This document shows, piece by piece, positions 42,233-48,562 of a DNA stretch of 48,562 nucleotides; position 1 is the first letter of the stretch; each line of letters opens with the position of its first letter. Source of the DNA: Spongiibacteraceae bacterium UBA5047. Lineage in GTDB: Bacteria > Pseudomonadota > Gammaproteobacteria > Pseudomonadales > Spongiibacteraceae. The notes under the pieces were generated by a model. It was not told the DNA's origin. It made no database searches and saw only the letters and a list, made by a program, of their open reading frames with translations. The stretch covers positions 54,816 through 103,377 of the forward strand of contig DIBR01000071.1 in NCBI GenBank assembly GCA_002415025.1. Reading direction: 5' to 3'. Position numbers and translations under genes: made by a program.

Positions 42233-43336
42233 CTAGCCCACGTGAGCCCGGGAAAGAAACAGAAGCCCGAAGTATGTCATGCTTACGCGGCGAGCGAATG
42301 TGCGGCCTGAAACTCGCTGCTCAATACAGTGGAAGCTCCAGACAGTTAGCAATACAGTTAACAACATACATATCGCTATTTCAGGGAGAGTTAGTTCCAC
42401 ACTGCCTTTAACATATCGCCAGAAAGACAGTACTGGCCAATGCCACAGATAGAGTGAATACGAGTATCCACCAATGGCTACCAGCAGTTTTCCTTGAAGG
42501 GCCTGATGAATGACGGATTTCCCACCGGCGCCGAGGAGCAGCAGCGCTGTACCAACCACTGGTAAAATGGCCGCTGGTGCAGGAAAGGCCGATGTGCCAC
42601 TGATCGTCACCAACCCGGTAGTCAGTGCGGCCGCACCCAATACGCTCAATGAGGTTTTCTGCCAATCGGAAAACCGCGTTTTAATCATTGCGGCGCCCAT
42701 ACCCACTAGAAACTCCCAGATTCTTGAGATGAAGGAATAGTAAGCGGTGCTTGAGCTCAGACCATTGTCTGCGGTTCCATAGGCCTGCAATGAATAGTGC
42801 AACGAGTATACGAGGCTGAAGCAGGCAACGCTTACCATCAGGAGTATCAGCCTCGGGCACCGAAAGCTACCGACGCCAAACAGCAGAATGCCCAGCGAGA
42901 ACAACAAATAGAACTGCATTTCTGCGGACAACGACCACGTATGGGTAAGCGGCTTGAATTGCGTTCCGACATCAAAGTAGGCGGTCGCACCAATCAGGTC
43001 GTAATTAGAGACAAAAAGACCGGCTTTCCCTACGGTTTTTGAGAACTGATAGAAAGTTTCTGATGGCATGATGGCAACACCCACCACAAGGCATGCCAGC
43101 AGCATGGTGTAGTAAGCCGGGAAAATACGTCTGGCCCGTCGTTTTAGAAATTGCCAGGCAGTTTGTTGCGGCTGGCGTATGGTGATAGCAGCCATTAAAT
43201 AGCCGGATATGACGAAAAATATGTCAACACCAATGAATCCGCCGGGAAACCACTTTTCATTGATGTGAAAAATTAAAACAGAAAGAACGGCGATTGCGCG
43301 TAGCGCCTGGATTTCGGGTTGGAACATCATTTTCAT
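42233..43336 (-). CDS. Acyltransferase 3 family membrane protein (OafA/YrhL type)
   Basis: ATG 43336 gives 367 residues; an earlier in-frame start would overlap the upstream kinase by 71 bases. The N-terminus has the family signature LRAIAVLSVLIFHINEKWFPGGFIGVDIFFVISGYL with the active His. About ten membrane helices follow, with RRARRIFPAYY and SYSLYLWHWPVL as typical loops. It moves acyl groups, usually acetyl, from the cytoplasm to surface sugars. The reading frame ends in the middle of what should be the eleventh helix (MTYFGLLFL), just before the out-of-frame SGNH domain. Acyl transfer to LPS sugars may be impaired if the break is real. Confidence 0.85.
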   Translation of the reverse strand: MKMMFQPEIQALRAIAVLSVLIFHINEKWFPGGFIGVDIFFVISGYLMAAITIRQPQQTAWQFLKRRARRIFPAYYTMLLACLVVGVAIMPSETFYQFSKTVGKAGLFVSNYDLIGATAYFDVGTQFKPLTHTWSLSAEMQFYLLFSLGILLFGVGSFRCPRLILLMVSVACFSLVYSLHYSLQAYGTADNGLSSSTAYYSFISRIWEFLVGMGAAMIKTRFSDWQKTSLSVLGAAALTTGLVTISGTSAFPAPAAILPVVGTALLLLGAGGKSVIHQALQGKLLVAIGGYSYSLYLWHWPVLSFWRYVKGSVELTLPEIAICMLLTVLLTVWSFHCIEQRVSGRTFARRVSMTYFGLLFLSRAHVG

Positions 43337-43340
43337 TGAA

Positions 43341-44084
43341 TCAGGCAGTCCTTTCTCGGATATCGGTAGGCTTGGATCGCCGATAGGCATTTCGAAAAAG
43401 TCCTGGGGCACAGGGGGAATAGTGGGTCAGCGCTTGAGTCAGTTGATCCAGGTCTCCTGCAGCCGCGGCTGTCGACGTTTGGTGCGTCACTGACATTTCG
43501 AAATCAAGGAGCCAGGTTTTATTGCTCTGTTGATCAATGAAAATATGGCGTGGATGAAGTGCGCCGTGGCGTAGCCGTTGCTGATGTAGGCGCTTCACAT
43601 TGGTGGCAACGTCATCCATGGTAGAAATAAACGCTTGCTCGTGGCCAAGCAACGATTCCATAAGCCAGAGATCCATGCGTATGGCGCTACGGGGTAATGC
43701 TTTGGTGATCAACAGCTCGACGGGGTTGCCCTGGAGTACGGATCGACCAAAGAATACCCATTCTGGCGTACTGACACCGCAACCTTCGGCGATGACAAGG
43801 GCTTGGCATTCACACGCAAGTGAAGGACGGTTTGCGATTTTCATCTGTTGGCTGTTACGGGCGATCATTTGCCGCTTGATGTACAACCCTTCCTGGCGAT
43901 CAAGAGGTAAGTAGCAAAGAGTTTTGTCCTGATGCCTCGTGTCAATCGAGGGGAATAAGGGAAAAGCGCCTGTATTCCACAGGTTTTCAAAGGTCAGTGA
44001 TCCCAACTTCTCCAGCGTTGATGTGTGGGTTGGATGAATTAGGGTTTCTGCCGGCTCCTGGCTGGCCTTTCGCTGAATATCCAC
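43341..44084 (-). CDS. InaA-type lipopolysaccharide kinase, second copy
   Basis: The 247-residue protein starts at GTG 44084 behind GGGAGGAAA. It has the fold seen in the other LPS kinase: GLYIKRQMIARNSQQ in the N-lobe, catalytic loop HGALHPRHIFID and metal-binding LLDFEMS. It is only loosely similar to the 39969 gene, so the two are not recent duplicates. It lies 4 bases before the acyltransferase start, forming a kinase-acyltransferase operon. LPS core sugar phosphorylation is inferred from family. Confidence 0.87.
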   Translation of the reverse strand: MDIQRKASQEPAETLIHPTHTSTLEKLGSLTFENLWNTGAFPLFPSIDTRHQDKTLCYLPLDRQEGLYIKRQMIARNSQQMKIANRPSLACECQALVIAEGCGVSTPEWVFFGRSVLQGNPVELLITKALPRSAIRMDLWLMESLLGHEQAFISTMDDVATNVKRLHQQRLRHGALHPRHIFIDQQSNKTWLLDFEMSVTHQTSTAAAAGDLDQLTQALTHYSPCAPGLFRNAYRRSKPTDIRERTA

Positions 44085-44216
44085 ATTTCCTCCCGCAGGG
44101 CTCTCGACAACTAAACGAAGCTATAATTACGGCGAGTAAAGCTGAGAATCGCGAATACTCGGTTCCGGGAATGGCAACGAGGCTGCGCCATCGATACTTT
44201 GAATGAGACGAGGGAC

Positions 44217-44255
44217 ATGCAGGAAATCAATCGCAAGTTCGGCGATTGATTTTTC
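44217..44255 (+). promoter_or_regulatory. Leader hairpin with a possible 10-codon upstream frame
   Basis: AAATCAATCGC (44224-44234) and GCGATTGATTT (44242-44252) pair perfectly around a 7-base loop, about 60 bases before the sigma factor start. A short frame from ATG 44217, behind GAGGGAC, ends with TGA inside the right arm (reading MQEINRKFGD). A translated leader ending in a hairpin could attenuate the sigma operon; it may also be a plain terminator. Confidence 0.4.
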
Positions 44256-44309
44256 GACGGTCATCGTCTAAGTAGTTAAATCCACGTAAAAGGCGGAATA
44301 GGGTGGCGA

Positions 44310-44876
44310 GTGGGATACGCTGACGACATAGCTCTGGTTCGGAAGTTAATGGACAAGGATAGGCAATCTTTTTCCTATTTCTTCGATGAATACTACCCAA
44401 GGGTTTATCGCTACTGTCGATCGCGAGTCCGCCAGGAATCGTGGGAGGATATTGCCCAAGAAGCGATGTTTAAAGCGATCCAGGGGCTCGCTTCCTATCG
44501 GGGGGATGCGAGTCTCTATACTTGGCTCTGCCAGATTTGTAGGAATGAGATTGTGGATTGGCACCGCAAGAATGCCCGTCACGTGGGTATTGATCTTGAC
44601 TTTGACGAGCAAGAACGAAAGATTTTGGAAGGTATCAGGCAGCAGGACGGTCTGGATATGCTTGAAGAGATTCATACCAAAAGAATTATCCATCTCATCT
44701 TGGATGCTTTGCCGTCCAATTATGGGACCATTCTGGAAATGAAGTACCTGAAAGGCATGCCTGTCTCGGAAATCGCCCACGCATTAGGTACCGGTGAAAT
44801 TGCTGTGCAGTCCCTCCTGGCGAGGGCTAGATCAGCGTTTAAGAAGGGTTATCAAGAACTCGCGAGTGAGATTTGA
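44310..44876 (+). CDS. ECF-family RNA polymerase sigma factor
   Basis: The 188-residue protein uses GTG 44310. Region 2 spans about 20-90 (YFFDEYYPRVYRYCRSRV, then WEDIAQEAMFKAIQ and YTWLCQICRNEIVDWHRK). Region 4 spans about 125-180 with LPSNYGTILEMKYLKGMPVSEIAHALG and the recognition helix AVQSLLARARSAFKKG. It is followed 7 bases later by a FecR-type gene and then a TonB receptor. In FecI-FecR systems, the anti-sigma protein relays receptor occupancy to the sigma factor, which then drives the receptor gene. Confidence 0.94.
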   Translation: MGYADDIALVRKLMDKDRQSFSYFFDEYYPRVYRYCRSRVRQESWEDIAQEAMFKAIQGLASYRGDASLYTWLCQICRNEIVDWHRKNARHVGIDLDFDEQERKILEGIRQQDGLDMLEEIHTKRIIHLILDALPSNYGTILEMKYLKGMPVSEIAHALGTGEIAVQSLLARARSAFKKGYQELASEI

Positions 44877-44883
44877 GAACAGT

Positions 44884-45864
44884 ATGAAGAACCCTGATGA
44901 GAAAGACATTGATAGTCTGCTAACTGGATTAAGTAAAAGAGATATGCCTCCTAGTGAAGCGGTAGAGCGGGCTTATGCACAGACGTTGGCGGTGTGGGAG
45001 GCCACGGACTACAGTGCAAAGCCTGAACCTGCGACCAAGTATGGCTATATCACAGCTTTGGCTGCTTCGGTTGTATTGGCTGTCTCCGCGGCCTTTTATG
45101 CGCTTCTACCCGCAGAACAGGCTGCCGACCACCTATACGCTGTAAGCTATAGCACGGGAAGTGTAATAGCGAACAATTCTGCAATCGGTGAATCTCAGGC
45201 GCTTGATTCAGGCTCGCAAATAAGGGTTACTAACAACGCTTACGCAGAGCTGACTCGTCGCGATGGAACCATTGTGCGACTAGACTCTGGGGTGTTACTT
45301 GATATCGTTGACAGTAACACCGTGAATCTCAGAAAAGGGCGGATCTATATTGATGCTGAACACGGCGGGTCACTGACCGTTACCACAAGCCACGGACTGG
45401 TGAAGGATATTGGCACCATTTTCGAAGTCAGCGTCAATGAGGAGGAGTTAGTCGCGACTGTTAGGGACGGGGAAATCTACATCAAAACTGAGTCGGTTTC
45501 GCTGCTGTCCTCAGCGCAAGATGAGTGGGGAGAATCCACCACTTTTATTCCGGGAAAACCGCCTGTGTCCCGAAAAATCAAACGTTCTTCTGAGTACTGG
45601 GGCTGGCTGTCAAGTACGTACGCACCGATTGATATCGAAGACAAGTCGCTGGACCAAGTCTTGCGCAGAGTCTCTCGCGAGTTGGGAGTAAAGCTTGTCT
45701 ACGCCAATCCGGCGGCAGAAGTGAGTGCCAAAGCATCTATACTTCATGGCAAACTCACCATCGTTGAGGGAGACCTCTCTGGAGCCCTGGACAATGTGAT
45801 GAAAACAACTAAGCTCAAACGCGTTGCCCCAGAAACTGATGAACTACTGATTGATTTTCGATAA
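44884..45864 (+). CDS. FecR-family transmembrane signalling protein
   Basis: ATG 44884 gives 326 residues. The cytoplasmic N-terminus (about 1-50) would bind the sigma factor, with one membrane helix about 52-75 (AALAASVVLAVSAAFYALL-like). The FecR domain follows: ALDSGSQIRVTNNAYAEL, VRLDSGVLLDI and HGLVKDIGTIFEVSV. The C-terminal ~80 residues form an STN-like fold (DIEDKSLDQVLRRVSRELGV). It transmits the signal from the adjacent receptor across the inner membrane. The N-terminal tryptophan-rich motif of classical FecR is not evident. Confidence 0.92.
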   Translation: MKNPDEKDIDSLLTGLSKRDMPPSEAVERAYAQTLAVWEATDYSAKPEPATKYGYITALAASVVLAVSAAFYALLPAEQAADHLYAVSYSTGSVIANNSAIGESQALDSGSQIRVTNNAYAELTRRDGTIVRLDSGVLLDIVDSNTVNLRKGRIYIDAEHGGSLTVTTSHGLVKDIGTIFEVSVNEEELVATVRDGEIYIKTESVSLLSSAQDEWGESTTFIPGKPPVSRKIKRSSEYWGWLSSTYAPIDIEDKSLDQVLRRVSRELGVKLVYANPAAEVSAKASILHGKLTIVEGDLSGALDNVMKTTKLKRVAPETDELLIDFR

Positions 45865-45913
45865 GTTGTTGAAAGTCCAAGATTTTAAGAGGTAGAATTA
45901 GTCCTCTTCCAGC

Positions 45914-48400
45914 GTGCGGTTGCGGTTCGATTTGAGGCTTACAATAAAACAAATTGGGTGGCTAGCCGCGCTGATATTGTTACCGTGGCACATCGCGTAC
46001 GCTGCTGAACTGAAAGATATTCTGGCCCACTGGAACCAAAGTGGCTTTAATTTCATCTACAGTTCATCCATAGTCCGGGCTGGCATTCACATTGATCACC
46101 CCATCGCCGTAACGTCACTCGACGAACTTGAGGAAAGGCTGAATGATGCCGGGTTCTCCCTCGTCAAAGAAGGCAATGGAGATCTTTACGTCGTTGAATC
46201 AGGGGTTAAGCAGTACGCTGTCAGGGTGATCGATCGGCGATCCTCCAGGCCGCTCTCAAATATCGAAGTTACTCCGGCAGGTGGGCTGTCGCCCCATAAA
46301 TACCCCTCCTCCGAATTTGTGTACTCTGCGAAAGATGCTCGTATTGTAGTGAATGTTCGTGGGTATGAGCCCCTCAAGGTCACACTTCTGCCCGAATCAG
46401 ACAATCTCGTAAAATTGAAACGCCGGCTGTCGCTCGAAGAAATATCAGTATCAGCCAGTAAGTATCGATTGGGGAAGCAGGGAACTCTCCCGTTTGTTAT
46501 TTCATCTGAGCAACTGCAAGCCTCACCGTCTATTGGCAATGATCCTCTTCGTTCATTAAGTACATTACCCGGCATTTCCAACAGTGGCATATCCGCGGAG
46601 CCTATAGTTCGAGGTGGAAACCCCGGGGAAATTGCGTATTACTACGACGGTGTGAGGATAGAAAATCCCTTTCATTTACAGGTTTTTCAAAATGCGTTTT
46701 CTGCGGTAAATACAGAGATTATTGATTCGGCCACAGTTTATACAGGTGGCTTTCCAGTACAGTACGGCAGCTCTATCAGCGGCGTCGTAGACTTTTCCAA
46801 TGCGTTGTATTCGACTGATAGCAGCGTCGAACTCGGGGTAGACATTTTTCAAACAACGGCATCAATACGGCAAGTCGGTGATAGTGGTTCGGTGACCTTC
46901 GCGGCCAGGGAAGGCAACATCGACAGCAGCTTACATCAGGTAAATCCCTCATTGGGCGAGCCCGATTTCTACGATGTGTATCTGGGGATCGAAAGTGGTG
47001 ACAGCCTGGCGCGCAGGGGAGTGGGATACCTACGTTTTTCTGACAATGCGTCTGTTGCCGACGGAGACGAAGCCGAAAGCTCCCGGGCGAGAGGGATCCA
47101 CAGACAGGATGTTCTCTGGTTCTATCGCGAGCGCGAGCGCGAGTTTAATTTCAACCGGCTGCAATTGAGTTTGTCCAGACGTGAGGAGAACAGCACGGAA
47201 TCCACACGCGACGATCGCGCAGCCGGTAGTGTCGGTTTCCTCCGCAAGCACAACGATGTAATGCATATTCGACTGTCTTCAGAATCCACCGGATTATTGG
47301 GCGACAATGCAGAATACTCGCTCGGGGGGGCTATAGAGCAATCATCAGCGACTTATCGACGGGACATAGCCGTTGAAAAAGGCGCACTTGCCAGGGCTTT
47401 TAGCAATACACCGAACATCCGGCAATACTCGCAAATCTCACCTTATTCGTTGAACACCGAAATCTTTGGTAGCATCAAGTATGGCCTGTTTGATGCGTTA
47501 ACAGTAGATGTCGGGGCGCGGGTCGATTCCGTGCATTTCGCCTCCGAGGCGACTCGCGTTCATTTCAGCCCTCAAGCGCAGATAGAATACCTCTTTACCC
47601 CGGAGATAGTTGGTAGGCTATTTGCGGGACGCAACTATCAATACCGTCAGGTGGGCAATCTCACCCTGGAATATGAGAACTACGAAATTCAGCCTTCCTC
47701 AAAGGCGGATCAAATTTTGCTAAGCTTGGATTATATAAATCAGAAGGAAACTTTCAGCGCGAGAGTTGAGGCATATAATGTAGTCGTTCAGCGCCCCTGG
47801 CTTCGTTTTGAGAATGCCTACAACCCTCTTGTGTTGTCGCAGGAATTAGCCGTTGACAGAGTACTCATAGAACCGGAATTTGAGTATCGTCAGGGAGTGG
47901 ATATGCTGCTAAAGGTCAAGCCCAGCGAAACATTCTCAAGTTGGCTGACATTCTCAAAAACCGAGACAAGAGAACGGGTCAACTCCAGGTGGCAGCATAA
48001 AAAGCTGGTTCCGGATTACAGTATTAAAGTTGGTGCAGAAAAAGTTCTTGGTGACTTCACCTTTCGAGCAGAAGGATCTTGGCACTCTGGCATTCGCTCA
48101 ACCGCGCTGCCCGCTACCTATCGCGGTGATTTTACAGATCTGCGATACCGCCTGAATGGGCACACCCTACCTGATTATTTCTCGCTTGATGTGCGTGCTC
48201 AGTACCAGGTGGAAATAGCACGACACGATGTATCAGCATTTATCTCACTGGTAAACCTGACAAACAGAGAGAATATCGGGGCGCTCGATTATGAGGCTAA
48301 TTCAGTGGGCGGAAATTTAGTCACATTTGATCGCGAGGATGAGCAGCTCTTCGAGGTTATCCCCAATATTGGAATCAAATGGCGATATCGTTTCGAGTGA
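45914..48400 (+). CDS. STN-domain TonB-dependent receptor (signal-transducing type)
   Basis: The 828-residue protein starts at GTG 45914. A signal peptide ends near residue 31 (AYAAEL). The STN signalling domain (about 32-95) reads LKDILAHWNQSGFNFIYSS. A carboxypeptidase-regulatory-like segment (about 96-170) precedes the plug, with EPIVRGGNPGEIAYYYDGVRIENPF and VYTGGFPVQYGSSISGVVDF. The barrel ends GIKWRYRFE, with Phe next to last. Its genomic position after sigma and FecR genes indicates ligand-induced expression. The ligand is unknown; neighbouring genes do not point to iron. Confidence 0.93.
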   Translation: MRLRFDLRLTIKQIGWLAALILLPWHIAYAAELKDILAHWNQSGFNFIYSSSIVRAGIHIDHPIAVTSLDELEERLNDAGFSLVKEGNGDLYVVESGVKQYAVRVIDRRSSRPLSNIEVTPAGGLSPHKYPSSEFVYSAKDARIVVNVRGYEPLKVTLLPESDNLVKLKRRLSLEEISVSASKYRLGKQGTLPFVISSEQLQASPSIGNDPLRSLSTLPGISNSGISAEPIVRGGNPGEIAYYYDGVRIENPFHLQVFQNAFSAVNTEIIDSATVYTGGFPVQYGSSISGVVDFSNALYSTDSSVELGVDIFQTTASIRQVGDSGSVTFAAREGNIDSSLHQVNPSLGEPDFYDVYLGIESGDSLARRGVGYLRFSDNASVADGDEAESSRARGIHRQDVLWFYREREREFNFNRLQLSLSRREENSTESTRDDRAAGSVGFLRKHNDVMHIRLSSESTGLLGDNAEYSLGGAIEQSSATYRRDIAVEKGALARAFSNTPNIRQYSQISPYSLNTEIFGSIKYGLFDALTVDVGARVDSVHFASEATRVHFSPQAQIEYLFTPEIVGRLFAGRNYQYRQVGNLTLEYENYEIQPSSKADQILLSLDYINQKETFSARVEAYNVVVQRPWLRFENAYNPLVLSQELAVDRVLIEPEFEYRQGVDMLLKVKPSETFSSWLTFSKTETRERVNSRWQHKKLVPDYSIKVGAEKVLGDFTFRAEGSWHSGIRSTALPATYRGDFTDLRYRLNGHTLPDYFSLDVRAQYQVEIARHDVSAFISLVNLTNRENIGALDYEANSVGGNLVTFDREDEQLFEVIPNIGIKWRYRFE

Positions 48401-48401
48401 A

Positions 48402-48562
48402 ATGAATAAAACGTTGTTTGTCCTTGCCCTGCTGTTTGAGTGGGAGGTGTGCTAGCTTACGAGTTTACACTTGGCGACTTTACTGTATGTCAGAATTCTA
48501 TTTGTCTTCAGCGTAGAGCAAGAGTTTCGAATGCTCAAGTTGGGGTACTAGGGTTTTTCCGT
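48402..48562 (+). pseudogene. Possible start of a further gene, apparently frameshifted
   Basis: ATG 48402, one base after the receptor stop, opens a signal-peptide-like MNKTLFVLALLF, but that frame ends at 48455. From GTG 48440 another frame runs open to the window edge (VGGVLAYEFTLGDFTVCQNS). Joined, they would make an exported protein translated with the receptor. Either there is a frameshift (real or a sequence error) near 48437-48450, or the association is accidental. Confidence 0.3.

Overview
The window reads as chromosomal DNA of a gammaproteobacterium. The evidence is Pseudomonas-like gene families (RhlG-like reductase, PchR-like AraC regulator, EptC, LptF, FecIR-type signalling), several TonB-dependent receptors, REP-like extragenic palindromes and close-packed operons. 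A marine or soil heterotroph related to Cellvibrionales or Pseudomonadales would fit, but no rRNA or universal marker is present, so genus is not claimed. No tRNA, rRNA, CRISPR array, intact insertion sequence or prophage was seen.

Layout. 0-2 kb: tail of a CopB-like outer-membrane protein, a Met/His-rich exported peptide, a membrane-anchored cytochrome c and an AraC regulator, followed by three 81-bp tandem repeats. 2-10.7 kb: mostly housekeeping and accessory genes (fatty-acid hydroxylase superfamily, GST, modABC, a CDF metal exporter, enoyl-CoA hydratase, a histone-H1-like protein, a BaiN-type flavoprotein). 10.7-12.3 kb: REP-like repeats and a DadA-type dehydrogenase.

12.5-22.4 kb is the most striking block, an envelope-remodelling locus. 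On the minus strand it carries a YejM/PbgA-like sulfatase-fold protein, an OmpR-type response regulator and a histidine kinase, then an MCR/EptA-like phosphoethanolamine transferase, a PAP2 phosphatase, diacylglycerol kinase and an extra LptF-like permease. A second phosphoethanolamine transferase (EptC type) is divergent. Matching half-sites of the form YTTNAC, spaced 11 bp apart, lie upstream of all three transcription units. This predicts a self-contained PmrA-like regulon. DgkA would recycle the diacylglycerol left when the transferases take phosphoethanolamine from phosphatidylethanolamine.

22.5-35.5 kb looks catabolic and uptake-related: a 3-ketosteroid-dehydrogenase-like flavoprotein, two SDRs, two TonB receptors, an alpha/beta hydrolase, a DUF885 putative metallopeptidase, a PchR-like regulator and a GNAT. 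35.6-36.85 kb is a genomic scar with a truncated DUF554 gene and a decayed mercuric reductase. 36.86-39.5 kb holds three consecutive rhodaneses and a flavoprotein. 40-44 kb is a surface-polysaccharide locus with two InaA-type LPS kinases, a family 2 glycosyltransferase, and an acyltransferase whose SGNH domain is out of frame. 44.3-48.4 kb is an ECF sigma / FecR / STN-TonB receptor signalling set. The window ends in what may be the start of a further gene.
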